A stretch of DNA of 64,000 bases, from NCBI RefSeq assembly GCF_025567345.1, contig NZ_JAOQJS010000003.1, positions 1 through 64,000 of the forward strand, given 5' to 3'. The notes under the pieces were generated by a model, which was given only the letters and a program-made list of their open reading frames with translations, was not told where the DNA came from and did not search any database. The position numbers were made by a program, and so were the translations under genes. This DNA is from Coprococcus ammoniilyticus. Its GTDB lineage: Bacteria; Bacillota; Clostridia; Lachnospirales; Lachnospiraceae. Every line of letters starts with the position of its first letter. The first letter of the stretch is position 1. Shown here piece after piece: positions 55,594-64,000 of the stretch.

Positions 55594-55621
55594 GACAGGA
55601 CACCATAAACCGTGCCCTGCC
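55594..55621 (-). terminator. Possible terminator hairpin after copA
   Basis: On the minus strand GGCAGGGCAC pairs with GTGTCCTGTC (two G-U pairs, 8-nt loop), about 30 bp after the copA stop. It is followed by an AT stretch but no clear T run. Confidence 0.4.
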
Positions 55622-55649
55622 ATTTTATCTTTTATCCCGTATTTCTATT

Positions 55650-55859
55650 TTACCTGATCGAAGTTACCTTATATCCGGCTTCCTTCACTGTATTCTTAAT
55701 CTCTTTATCGGATAACTCGCCACTTAAAGTAAGCACCGCCTGCTTCTTCTCATGGCTGACCTCCGCTTCTATTACCTGTGGAAGTGCCTCAAATGCTTTC
55801 TTCACCCTTGCCTCGCAGTGTCCGCACATCATTCCTTCTATATACACCGTCTTATTCAT
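55650..55859 (-). CDS. Possible internal, separately translated CopZ-like copper chaperone
   Basis: In frame with copA, codon 809 is ATG at 55859, preceded by AAAAGGAGA with nine bases spacing, which is as good a ribosome binding site as any gene here has. The 69-aa product would be a complete HMA copper chaperone (MNKTVYIEGMMCGHCEAR to the stop), the size of CopZ. It may thus be made both as part of copA and alone. It is not separable from copA by sequence alone and independent production is an inference. Confidence 0.55.
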   Translation of the reverse strand: MNKTVYIEGMMCGHCEARVKKAFEALPQVIEAEVSHEKKQAVLTLSGELSDKEIKNTVKEAGYKVTSIR

Positions 55860-58283
55860 CGTACCAGTCTCCTTTTCTATCTTATTATTTCCCTCAACAT
55901 TTTTTGATACCATTTTTTGGTGTATTCTGTATTTACTATTATTAACATATATCTTCACGAAATTCAACCGTAATGCATTCATTACTACACAAAAACTGGA
56001 AAGGCTCATGGCAAATGCTCCAAACATCGGGTTTAATTTCCAGCCAAACATCGGATACCAGACACCTGCGGCAAGCGGTATTCCGATAATGTTATAAATA
56101 AATGCCCAGAACAGGTTCTCTTTGATATTTCGTATCGTTGCCATACTTAACCGGATTGCTGCAGGAACGGTTCGAAGACCTTCCCGCATCAGTACCACAT
56201 CTGCCGCATCGATTGCAACATCGGTTCCGGCTCCGATCGCCATACCGATATCCGCACGGGTTAATGCAGGGGCATCATTAATGCCGTCACCAACCATGAT
56301 CACACGGTGCTCCTTCATCAGTTCTCTTACTACCGCTTCTTTTCCATCCGGCAGTACATCAGCGATCACGCGGTCAACACCTGCCTGTTTACCGATTGCT
56401 TCTGCTGTCTTTGCATTATCTCCGGTTAACATAACAACTGAATAATTCATCTCTTTTAATTCTTTGATCGCAAGGATTCCATCCTCTTTGATCGTATCTG
56501 CAACTGCAAGGATACCGATCAGTTTATTCTCATCGATTGCCAGATAGATCGGGGTCTTGCCCTGTGAAGCTAATTCTTCTGCCAGTGTCTTATCCGCCTC
56601 GGATAAGGTTACATACTGGCTGATAAATTTTCCATTTCCACCAAGCAAAATATGATCTGATATCTGAGAATGGTTCTGTCCTGCACAAAATCCTCTTTCA
56701 TTCTGTGAAACCGCCTCACTGCTTAATCTACAGCGGAGTCCATTTCCCGGAAGCACCTGAAAATCTTCAATCTTCTGTGGCTTGATCCCTTTCTGTCCGA
56801 CATATTCCATAATGGCTTTGCCTATCGGGTGCTCACTGTATTGTTCCAGACTTGCTGCAAAGGTAAGCAGGTCTGTCTCACTGTATCCATTTCCCGGAAC
56901 TACATCTACCACTTCCGGCGTTCCATTTGTGATCGTTCCTGTCTTATCCAGTACAACCACATCTGTTTTTCCTGTCATCTCAAGTGCTGCCGCATTCTTA
57001 AATAGGATACCCTGCTTTGCTCCGACACCGTTACCTACCATAACGGCAACCGGTGTTGCAAGTCCAAGTGCACATGGACAACTGATCACAAGCACCGATA
57101 TACCTCTGGCAAGTACAAAGCCTGTGCTCTCTCCTGCAATGATCCATACAATAATAGTGATCAAGGAACAGATCAGGACAGCCGGAACAAAGATACCGGA
57201 TACCTTATCTGCAATCTTTGCGATCGGTGCTTTTGTTGCTGCTGCATCACTGACCATCTCTATGATCTGGGATAAAGTCGTATCTGTACCGACTCTGGTT
57301 GCCCGACATTTCAGATAACCGGATTTATTGATCGTTGCGGCAGATACCTTATCTCCTTCTGCTTTATCAACCGGAAGACTCTCACCGGATAAAGCAGACT
57401 CATCAACCGCACTGTTTCCTTCTATAACCACACCATCTACCGGAACACTGGATCCCGGACGGACGATAAATACCTCTCCAACTACCACATCCTCAGCAGC
57501 AACTTCCTGTTCTTCTCCATCACGAAGAACAAGGGCTGTTTTGGGTGCAAGCTTCATTAATCCCTTTAAGGCATCTGTCGTACGACCTTTGGAATATTCC
57601 TCGAGTGTCTTACCAACCGTTATAAGTGCAAGAATCATCGCTGCCGATTCAAAATAAAAATCATGCATCAAGGTCATAACACGGTCATTATCCTGCCGCA
57701 TCACGGCATCTGTCATTGCAAATAATACATATGTGCTGTAAATAAAGGATGCGCCTGAGCCAAGTGCTACTAATGTATCCATACCCGGTGCTCCATGGAT
57801 CACACCCTTAAATCCATTAATAAAAAACTTCTGGTTTACAACCATGATCGCAATTGCAAATAACATCTGGATCAGTCCCATAGCGACATGGTTATCACTG
57901 ATAATCGCCGGCAGTGGCCATCCCCACATCATATGTCCCATGGAAATGTACATCAGCGGAGTTAACAGAACGATAGATGCGATCAGCCGGACCTTCATCT
58001 TGTGCAGGGCTGCATGATTATCCAATTCATCTGCATCCGCTGCCTGCTTCTTCCCGACATTCTTCCGGTCTTCTCCTGTCATCAGACTGGCTCCATATCC
58101 TGCCTTTTCTACTGCTTCAATAACTGTCTTAGGATCAGCATGTCCTTCTACTGTCATCGAATTTGTAAGCAGGCTGACGGTACAACTGTCAATCCCTTTT
58201 ACTTTCTTCACTGCCTTTTCTACGCTTGCGCTGCAGGCACTGCAGCTCATTCCTGTTACGTTATATTTATCCAATTCATTCAC
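55650..58283 (-). CDS. copA: Copper-exporting P-type ATPase with N- and C-terminal metal-binding domains
   Basis: Exports Cu(I) from the cytoplasm. The 877-aa protein has an N-terminal HMA domain (GMSCSAC, C14/C17), eight membrane helices with the CPC metal site (SCPCALGLATPV near residue 400), the phosphorylation motif DKTGTITNG near 447, the late GDGINDAPAL motif near 680 and a second HMA domain at the very C-terminus (GMMCGHCEAR, C820/C823). A P1B-1 copper type is indicated by CPC and the csoR neighbour. The C-terminal HMA has its own strong start signal and may also be made alone (separate entry). csoR lies 142 bp upstream on the same strand. Confidence 0.95.
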   Translation of the reverse strand: MNELDKYNVTGMSCSACSASVEKAVKKVKGIDSCTVSLLTNSMTVEGHADPKTVIEAVEKAGYGASLMTGEDRKNVGKKQAADADELDNHAALHKMKVRLIASIVLLTPLMYISMGHMMWGWPLPAIISDNHVAMGLIQMLFAIAIMVVNQKFFINGFKGVIHGAPGMDTLVALGSGASFIYSTYVLFAMTDAVMRQDNDRVMTLMHDFYFESAAMILALITVGKTLEEYSKGRTTDALKGLMKLAPKTALVLRDGEEQEVAAEDVVVGEVFIVRPGSSVPVDGVVIEGNSAVDESALSGESLPVDKAEGDKVSAATINKSGYLKCRATRVGTDTTLSQIIEMVSDAAATKAPIAKIADKVSGIFVPAVLICSLITIIVWIIAGESTGFVLARGISVLVISCPCALGLATPVAVMVGNGVGAKQGILFKNAAALEMTGKTDVVVLDKTGTITNGTPEVVDVVPGNGYSETDLLTFAASLEQYSEHPIGKAIMEYVGQKGIKPQKIEDFQVLPGNGLRCRLSSEAVSQNERGFCAGQNHSQISDHILLGGNGKFISQYVTLSEADKTLAEELASQGKTPIYLAIDENKLIGILAVADTIKEDGILAIKELKEMNYSVVMLTGDNAKTAEAIGKQAGVDRVIADVLPDGKEAVVRELMKEHRVIMVGDGINDAPALTRADIGMAIGAGTDVAIDAADVVLMREGLRTVPAAIRLSMATIRNIKENLFWAFIYNIIGIPLAAGVWYPMFGWKLNPMFGAFAMSLSSFCVVMNALRLNFVKIYVNNSKYRIHQKMVSKNVEGNNKIEKETGTMNKTVYIEGMMCGHCEARVKKAFEALPQVIEAEVSHEKKQAVLTLSGELSDKEIKNTVKEAGYKVTSIR

Positions 58284-58425
58284 CCTCTTATCAAGCTTTT
58301 ATCATGTGCTTCGCACATTCTATGCCTTCATTATATCTTAAACACATTTTTATTATGTTTCATATCCAAAGCAATCATACGAACATATTCTCATACGATC
58401 TTTCAGACAGAAAATTTCTATGTGT

Positions 58426-58728
58426 TTATTTCATTAATTTCTTAATGGTATCTACCAGATCATCCACCGTATCTTCTTTTCCTGCTTTGATATCCTCGAT
58501 CACACAGGTTCGGATATGCTCTGCAAGAAGTTCCTTATTAAAGCTGTTCAATGCAGAATTGACAGCGGCAACCTGTACTAATATGTCCGTACAATATGCA
58601 TCCTTTTCCAGCATTCCCTTGATTCCCCGGATCTGTCCCTCGATCCGGTTCAGCCGGTTCATCAGCTTCTTATATTCACCTTCTGTTCTCTGTTTTGTTT
58701 TATGACAATGGCAACATGGTTCTTCCAT
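58426..58728 (-). CDS. csoR: CsoR-type copper-sensing repressor
   Basis: All-helical repressor that leaves DNA when Cu(I) binds. The ~100-aa protein has the family core (NRLNRIEGQIRGIKGMLEK) and the C-H-C copper site: Cys in DAYCTDILVQ, His and Cys in EHIRTCV. The N-terminal CCHCH run might bind extra metal. The start at 58728 has GGGAG nine bases upstream; ATG 58773 is less likely. Its operator lies in the promoter at 58831-58859, and copA follows. Confidence 0.92.
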   Translation of the reverse strand: MEEPCCHCHKTKQRTEGEYKKLMNRLNRIEGQIRGIKGMLEKDAYCTDILVQVAAVNSALNSFNKELLAEHIRTCVIEDIKAGKEDTVDDLVDTIKKLMK

Positions 58729-58830
58729 TCTTGTCCGCTCCCTTCTGTCTGTTTCCTGAATTTTTTCATCCATCTGTATCTGTACATTTATTTTTTGTAT
58801 CCAATTTTAATGATCCCGGATACGATATTA

Positions 58831-58859
58831 TATATACCCCATAGGGGTATTTTTGTCAA
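58831..58859 (-). promoter_or_regulatory. csoR-copA promoter with CsoR operator
   Basis: On the minus strand TTGACA (complement of 58854-58859), 17 bp, TATATA (complement of 58831-58836). The spacer contains the palindrome ATACCCCATAGGGGTAT at 58834-58850 on the plus strand, the known CsoR operator pattern (G-tract palindrome). Repressor binding would block the promoter directly. Confidence 0.85.
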
Positions 58860-58872
58860 TACCAAAACCAAT

Positions 58873-58914
58873 AAAAAACGCAGGGCAAATGATAAAAAAT
58901 ATCACTCGTCCTGC
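58873..58914 (-). terminator. Terminator after the DUF6034-like lipoprotein gene
   Basis: On the minus strand GCAGG...TGATA pairs with TATCA...CCTGC, followed by GTTTTTTATT. Lies about 50 bp after the stop of the lipoprotein gene and just upstream of the csoR promoter. Confidence 0.65.
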
Positions 58915-58964
58915 ATCTTTATAGTCTGGCGTCGTATGACACCTTATTTTCCTGTAGGATTGTA

Positions 58965-60599
58965 TTATTCTACAACATCATCCTCTAACAGACCTTCGTC
59001 GTCAATGATCCCTTCATCGGATCCATCCTCTATCTCATCTGATGAATCATCGGATCCGTCATCACTGCCATCTGATGAATCACCGGATCCGTCATCACTG
59101 CCATCTGAATCTATACTTTCCATATCACTGTCATCATATTCGTATCCATCGATCATATCACCCTGATCATCGTAATAATCACTGTATGAGATCGAACCGG
59201 CCTCCAGAACATCTTTCAGATTGTAGATTGTTCCATCGGTTGCATTTACCATAAGTGCCTGTACCGGATAGTCAAAATCATATGTTCCATCATTTTCGTC
59301 TGCCTGTGCAAATATCCATACAGGAACATAATTATATACATCATCCTGAGAATCATCCTTAATACAGTAATATGTCAATCTGACATCGTTAAATTCAATA
59401 TCGCTGTAGGAAGTCTTATTATCTGTATAATACTGTGCAACATTCTTATCCAGTTCCTTTAAAAGCTCCTTCCAGCTCAAAAGATCTACATTTTTTTGAT
59501 CCTCACCGGTTGAAACTAACAATGGATAACAGCTTGCGTTGATCACGCCATTGGAGTCGATCTGAATGGAGAACGTCTCTGTTGGAGCATCATACCAGGC
59601 ATCATCCTCATCGCTTGAAAGAGTGTCAACCATAGACAGATCCGCACTGTATGGAGCAGTTCCATTGACAGAACGTCCAAAGTTTACGATATAGCCTTCA
59701 TACTCTGTTGCAATCACATTATAAGAGCTGTCATAATACTCCCATAATAACGGAGATTTATCTGTAACGATCACATCATCAATTCCACATCCGGCAAGAA
59801 ATTCCTGTGCCAGTGATACGGCTTCATCTTCAGAAAATGTACAAGTATTTACAATGCTGTCATCAATCCCCTCTTCTCCATACTTTGCGTCATAAGCATA
59901 TACAAAGGATGCACCCTCATATGGTCTGTAATTGATCATGCTTTCGGATGGATAATAAGAAAGATCAAAGCTTGCATTTAACCCTTCTGTTCCCTCTGAA
60001 AATGAGAGCATGAACTGATTATCGCCAATCTGTCCGATATAATCCGATGCACTGTAATCACCGGCTCCTTCTCTCTCATCCGTTGCCGTTGCCATTTCAT
60101 TTTCCAGATAGGATATGTATTCCTTACAATAATCCTCTGTATCTGTATCTCCAGCTTCCTTCGCATCGTCTAACATCGTCTGATATGAATCAATCTGAGT
60201 CTGCAGATCACTCTTGGTCTGGTGCTCAAAGTCATATACATAGATACCCTTTGACTTATCAAAGATTGCCTCACAGACCTTCTGCCTGTATGCATTATCA
60301 AAGGAATTCTTCTTATAAGACACAATAGACATACTGTCGGAATCTGGTGTTATGATATCATCATCTTTAATGGTAATCTCTTTGATACCGGAATCACCGA
60401 CATCCAGCTTACCCTCATAAGACTCCGGAACACCGAGACGGGACGATAATTCGCCGCCTTCTCCTGCACTTCCTTCTTTCTGCGTTCCATCACCCATATC
60501 GTAATCAACCTTCTTATTACATCCTGAAAAAACAGTTGCTGCAGACAATGCTGTTGCCAGTAACACTGCCGACATTTTTGTTAATTTTCTCTTCTTCAT
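58965..60599 (-). CDS. Lipoprotein, DUF6034-like, with Asp/Ser-rich tail
   Basis: A 544-aa exported lipoprotein: signal peptide, lipobox FSGC at residue ~27, a globular part of ~450 aa without recognised enzyme motif, and a C-terminal low-complexity acidic tail of repeated DGSDD/SSDGS units (~500-544). The tail bases form short direct repeats at 59030-59110. From memory the main domain resembles DUF6034 of Lachnospiraceae. It follows two ABC ATPases and a permease of the MacB/LolD type on the same strand, separated by ~150 bp with a hairpin, so it could be the partner lipoprotein of that exporter. Confidence 0.7.
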   Translation of the reverse strand: MKKRKLTKMSAVLLATALSAATVFSGCNKKVDYDMGDGTQKEGSAGEGGELSSRLGVPESYEGKLDVGDSGIKEITIKDDDIITPDSDSMSIVSYKKNSFDNAYRQKVCEAIFDKSKGIYVYDFEHQTKSDLQTQIDSYQTMLDDAKEAGDTDTEDYCKEYISYLENEMATATDEREGAGDYSASDYIGQIGDNQFMLSFSEGTEGLNASFDLSYYPSESMINYRPYEGASFVYAYDAKYGEEGIDDSIVNTCTFSEDEAVSLAQEFLAGCGIDDVIVTDKSPLLWEYYDSSYNVIATEYEGYIVNFGRSVNGTAPYSADLSMVDTLSSDEDDAWYDAPTETFSIQIDSNGVINASCYPLLVSTGEDQKNVDLLSWKELLKELDKNVAQYYTDNKTSYSDIEFNDVRLTYYCIKDDSQDDVYNYVPVWIFAQADENDGTYDFDYPVQALMVNATDGTIYNLKDVLEAGSISYSDYYDDQGDMIDGYEYDDSDMESIDSDGSDDGSGDSSDGSDDGSDDSSDEIEDGSDEGIIDDEGLLEDDVVE

Positions 60600-60701
60600 G
60601 GTTTCCTCCTCGAAATTCCAAATCAGCTAAACAAAGTTATTATAATCGAACCAACGCACGATAGCAAGAAAAAGCAAGAAAGAAAATGTGAAAATATTGC
60701 G

Positions 60702-60735
60702 AACGGCCCTGAATGCATATGCATCCAGCGCCGTT
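60702..60735 (-). terminator. Hairpin between the ABC cluster and the lipoprotein gene
   Basis: AACGGC (60702-60707) / GCCGTT (60730-60735) with inner pairs around ATGCATATGCAT; on the minus strand it follows the ABC ATPase stop. The tail is only weakly T-rich, so a moderate terminator at best. Confidence 0.5.
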
Positions 60736-60749
60736 TTCTGAACTGATAT

Positions 60750-61937
60750 TTATTCTTTTGAAATAACAACCTTGCCATCCACTACCTGAATCTTTACCTT
60801 GTTTGTATCAATTCCGGCAGCCTCCAGAATATCATCACTGATCTGTACACGGTGTGCCTTATCCATAATGGAATATTCTTCATGGGAATCGGTTCCATTA
60901 AAGCTCTCGCTTTCCATGTCATTGATCCGTTTTCTGTAATCCTCTTTCATGATCTTTTCTGTACTGATCTTACCATCTGCGATCATAACCACACGTCCAA
61001 CCTTATTTGCAAGACTGATATCATGCGTTACGATGATAACTGTAATACCCATTTCCTCATTCAGTTTCCGGAACAGATCCTGGATCATATCTGAGGTTTT
61101 GGAATCGACTGCACCGGTCGGCTCATCTGCCAGCAGGATTTTTGGATTGTTGGCAAGTGCGATCGCAATTGCAACTCTCTGCTGCTCACCACCGGACATC
61201 TGTGCCGGATAGGAATTTACCTTTTCCTTTAAACCAACCTTGCACAAAAGATCATAGGCTCTGGCTTCCCGGTCTTCCTTATTGTCTTTATCAAAATACA
61301 TCGGCACCTGGACATTTTCCAGAGCTGTCATATACGGAAGCAGGTTTCTGGAATTCTTCTGCCATACAAAGCCAACGGTATGTTTCCGATATTCTACCAG
61401 TTCTTTGTCTGTCATTGCAAAAAGGTCTTTTCCATCTACATATAATTTTCCTGCTGTCGGACGTTCCAGTCCACCGATCATATTCAGAAGCGTTGACTTA
61501 CCACTACCGGATTTACCGATAACTGCCATCAGCTCACCCTTTTTGATCGTAAGCTCCAGCCCCTGAAGTGCCATTACTTCAACTTCATCTGTTTTATAGA
61601 TCTTAACCAGACTGTCGCAGTCAATGATATTGCCGGTTTCTTCATATTCTTCCGCAGCCTGACTATTTCTGTCTGTATCGTCCAAATCTTCTGATGTTTC
61701 TGTATCGTCATCTGCTATATCTGCTTCATCAACAGCGTTCCCAGCATCCACTGCAGTCTCCTGCACACCGATATCGTTCATGTCTGTATCTGCGATATCG
61801 GCGTCTTCCTGAACAGGATCCTGATCCATTGGTTCTTCCATCATCTGTGCAACATTTTCCTGCATATCAGTTTCCGGAATCGTATTTTTATCTTTTTTCT
61901 TAAAAAATCCACTATGCTTTGCCAATGATCTCACCAT
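60750..61937 (-). CDS. ABC transporter ATP-binding protein with acidic N-terminal and AbrB-like C-terminal extensions
   Basis: A 395-aa ATPase of the MacB/LolD group (Walker A GKSGSGKST near residue 145, signature MSGGEQQRV near 245, Walker B ILLADEPTGAVDS near 268). Two additions are unusual: ~105 N-terminal residues that are extremely Asp/Glu-rich, and ~35 C-terminal residues (RVQISDDILEAAGIDTNK then VVDGKVVISKE) that read like an AbrB/MazE swapped-hairpin domain. Overlaps the upstream ATPase gene by 26 bp. The start is uncertain; GAGG lies immediately before ATG 61937. It probably works with the permease and the second ATPase. Confidence 0.85.
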   Translation of the reverse strand: MVRSLAKHSGFFKKKDKNTIPETDMQENVAQMMEEPMDQDPVQEDADIADTDMNDIGVQETAVDAGNAVDEADIADDDTETSEDLDDTDRNSQAAEEYEETGNIIDCDSLVKIYKTDEVEVMALQGLELTIKKGELMAVIGKSGSGKSTLLNMIGGLERPTAGKLYVDGKDLFAMTDKELVEYRKHTVGFVWQKNSRNLLPYMTALENVQVPMYFDKDNKEDREARAYDLLCKVGLKEKVNSYPAQMSGGEQQRVAIAIALANNPKILLADEPTGAVDSKTSDMIQDLFRKLNEEMGITVIIVTHDISLANKVGRVVMIADGKISTEKIMKEDYRKRINDMESESFNGTDSHEEYSIMDKAHRVQISDDILEAAGIDTNKVKIQVVDGKVVISKE

Positions 61938-62589
61938 CCTCTATCTCAAATACTACGTCTCCGAGTTCCATCAGGTTTGGATCATGTGTCGTCATAACGA
62001 TCGTGATTCCTTCTTTTGCCACCAGATCCTTGAACAGCTTCATAACATTCAGTCCGGATGCTGTATCCAAAGCTCCTGTCGGCTCATCTGCAAAGATTAC
62101 CCTTGGCTTATGGGCAACCGCTCTTGCGATCGCTACCCTCTGCTGCTCACCACCGGACATCTGGTTCGGCATATGGAACATTCTGGAACTAAGTCCAACC
62201 ATCTCCAGAACCTCGCGGATACGGGAATCCCGGTTTCCTTCATATTCCGCAAGTCTTAAACCAAAATCTACATTCTCATATGCATTCATGATCGGAATCA
62301 ACGCTACCGACTGGAATACAAATCCGATATCGTACCGTCTGAGTTTTTCTCTTTCCGGTACAGCCATCTCCGACAGGTCGTGATCCTCTATGATCACCTG
62401 CCCCTCCGTTGCTTCATCCAGCGCACTTAAAATATTTAAAAGGGTTGTTTTACCGGAACCGGATCTTCCCTTCAGGATCGCAAGTTTTCCTTCCGGGATA
62501 TCCAGATCTATTCCTTTAAGAGCATAAAATGGTTCGCCATTTCCAACTGTAAAACACCGCTTTATTCCTCTTGCAGTAATCATATTCAT
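61912..62589 (-). CDS. ABC transporter ATP-binding protein, MacB/LolD type
   Basis: A 225-aa ATPase with Walker A LKGRSGSGKTTLL near residue 38, signature MSGGEQQRVAI near 143 and Walker B VIFADEPTGALD near 165. A tandem pair with the 395-aa ATPase, starting 3 bp after the permease gene. The set is the usual make-up of a mechano-transmission exporter for peptides or lipoproteins. Confidence 0.92.
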   Translation of the reverse strand: MNMITARGIKRCFTVGNGEPFYALKGIDLDIPEGKLAILKGRSGSGKTTLLNILSALDEATEGQVIIEDHDLSEMAVPEREKLRRYDIGFVFQSVALIPIMNAYENVDFGLRLAEYEGNRDSRIREVLEMVGLSSRMFHMPNQMSGGEQQRVAIARAVAHKPRVIFADEPTGALDTASGLNVMKLFKDLVAKEGITIVMTTHDPNLMELGDVVFEIEDGEIIGKA

Positions 62590-62592
62590 TGT

Positions 62593-64000
62593 TTAGTCCT
62601 CCCCCAGTTTTAATGCCTGTGTGATGTTCATCTTCTTTAAAATTGTCCGGAGAACAATGAAGCAGATAATAAACATTACCACAACTACGATCGTCAGTTT
62701 CAATATATCAAATGGGTTGACCGCTATGCTGATCGCTATGTTATGCGACTCCGGCAGATATACGATCGCTACCAGCTTTACAAACAACGCAGTAGCCGCC
62801 GCTCCAACTCCATATCCTGCCAGACTGGCAAGAACGGAACTGAACATCTGCTCGTTGATCAGCATCTTGTTAATCTCCTTCATGCTCATACCCATCGCAC
62901 GGTAGATACCAAACAGAAGCTCCCGTTGCTTGATCGATGTGATCCAGTAGATGAGGAATCCTACTGTACAGAGGATAACTGCTACCAGGAAGCTCAGTGA
63001 GAATAACCCATTTGTGATCAGTACAAGCGGAGATTCCAGCATGTTCTGTACTTCCTGATCTACACTCTGATAACTCTTTAATGAAATACCCTGCTTTTCA
63101 ACCGTATCCAGGACCTCCTGATAATCATGTCCATCTGCAAGCTGTCCCCATATCTGATATGGAGTAAGACCAAATGCACTGACAACATATGCGTAATTAG
63201 CAACAATCAGATAACGTTCCTTCTCAACAACTTTTCCACTGTTGTCCTTCTCATATGTGTACTGGTTAAATCCAGGCCATGCATCTACAATTGCGCAGAT
63301 TGTTCCGGACGGTGATGCGATCTCAACCGGCTCCTTTGTCTTCATCGGGCTGTATCTTGCATATGTGATGCTGTCACCAACAGACAGATCATATTCCTTT
63401 GCCAGATTTGATGAAATGATAACACCATTGGAAACAGTTGCAATACTGTTCAGGTAATTATACCAGTGCTCATCATTCAAGCCTGACTTTAATTCGGCTG
63501 TCTCACCAAATTCCTTTGTATTAATTCCCATCAGAACAGAGTCCGGAAGTTCAGAACCTCCAACCTTGATCGTTGTATTGTCATCATAGATCACACGGGT
63601 CAGATGTTTGCATGAATTGGAAAGATTCTCTGTATACCGTTCAAAATCCGGTTCTTCATAGTACCAGTGACTCTTCTTATCTTTATCCAGATACGCACCC
63701 ATCTTCCACTGTTCACTCAGAACGATATCTGTTCCAAGATTATATTCGATACGCTCCTGATTGTTCTCATTGATCGTTCTTGCCATATTGGAATTAAACA
63801 TACCCATGGCGATCGTCATAACCAGAAATACAGAGATAAAGCCCTGCTTCTTCACTGTTCTGGTGATCTGAAGGAAGGAAGCATATACCGCAGGTGACCA
63901 TCTCTTCTTACCAATGAAATAAATGAACTTGATCAGATATTTGATCAGTCGCAGGATCAGCAGCCCAACTGCAAATATAAACAGGGAGGAATTCAAAAAG
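62593..64000 (-). CDS. FtsX/MacB-type ABC permease (partial, cut by right edge)
   Basis: At least 467 aa: the visible part begins in a membrane helix (LIFAVGLLILRL-like), then a second helix near residue 55 (VFLVMTIAMGMF), a large extracellular domain of ~250 aa (~75-325) and three C-terminal helices (~330-455) of the FtsX type (SLSFLVAVILCTVGFLIYW, GYGVGAAATALFVKLV). This is the second half of a MacB-like permease; the N-terminus lies beyond 64000, so the TTG at 63996 should not be taken as the true start. First visible gene of the exporter operon. Confidence 0.85.
   Translation of the reverse strand, partial: FLNSSLFIFAVGLLILRLIKYLIKFIYFIGKKRWSPAVYASFLQITRTVKKQGFISVFLVMTIAMGMFNSNMARTINENNQERIEYNLGTDIVLSEQWKMGAYLDKDKKSHWYYEEPDFERYTENLSNSCKHLTRVIYDDNTTIKVGGSELPDSVLMGINTKEFGETAELKSGLNDEHWYNYLNSIATVSNGVIISSNLAKEYDLSVGDSITYARYSPMKTKEPVEIASPSGTICAIVDAWPGFNQYTYEKDNSGKVVEKERYLIVANYAYVVSAFGLTPYQIWGQLADGHDYQEVLDTVEKQGISLKSYQSVDQEVQNMLESPLVLITNGLFSLSFLVAVILCTVGFLIYWITSIKQRELLFGIYRAMGMSMKEINKMLINEQMFSSVLASLAGYGVGAAATALFVKLVAIVYLPESHNIAISIAVNPFDILKLTIVVVVMFIICFIVLRTILKKMNITQALKLGED

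Noticed and set aside
59030..59110. Tandem repeat as regulatory DNA
   Set aside because: It encodes the acidic Asp/Ser tail of the lipoprotein and is explained by protein low complexity.

Overview
The window looks like a chromosomal segment of an anaerobic Clostridia bacterium, most probably of the family Lachnospiraceae. The basis is the protein content (type III glutamine synthetase, AddAB, a clpC / small conserved protein / radA block, EIICBA sugar permease), the strong Shine-Dalgarno sites, the moderate-to-low GC and the 5' end of a bacterial 16S rRNA gene at the left edge. Nearly all genes lie on the minus strand, leading away from the right edge towards the rRNA operon. Only three genes are on the plus strand: the LacI-sensor/GGDEF gene (8181), a small FMN-binding-like protein (34433) and an XRE regulator (50468).

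Left part (1-27 kb). An rrn operon starts at about 78 and runs leftwards from two tandem promoters. Upstream of it come radA, a small conserved protein and clpC, then a purMND operon with a very good promoter. A plus-strand diguanylate cyclase with a sugar-repressor-type sensor follows. Next is a long minus-strand cluster: a ketopantoate-reductase-like gene, panB, panC, coaBC, a VanZ-like protein, a small membrane protein, an HD phosphohydrolase and an M29 aminopeptidase. Together the first four cover most of pantothenate/CoA synthesis. A further cluster holds an ABC exporter pair, an M18 aminopeptidase, a giant hybrid sensor kinase and purE.

Middle part (27-47 kb). addB-addA encode the double-strand-break repair helicase-nuclease. 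Between 34889 and 35680 is a gene-free stretch built from three large imperfect palindromes that share a conserved core while their outer arms differ; this is the least conventional structure in the window. It is followed by a left-handed beta-helix protein, topB, and glnN with a terminator hairpin in its leader. Then comes an AT-richer patch with two small unknown genes and a large secreted amidase/lectin/FN3 protein, followed by a lipoprotein and a membrane protein.

Right part (47-64 kb). This holds a cinA-like gene, a glucose-family PTS permease with a hairpin that covers its ribosome binding site, a LytTR regulator with a degenerate receiver domain, an XRE regulator, tyrS, an O-antigen-ligase-like membrane protein, a cardiolipin synthase, and a csoR-copA copper operon. 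The copper operon has a textbook operator, and copA carries an in-frame internal start that could release a CopZ chaperone. The window ends in a MacB/LolD-type ABC export cluster with a lipoprotein, whose permease is cut by the right edge. Proposed functions are by recognition of family motifs only; no database search was possible.
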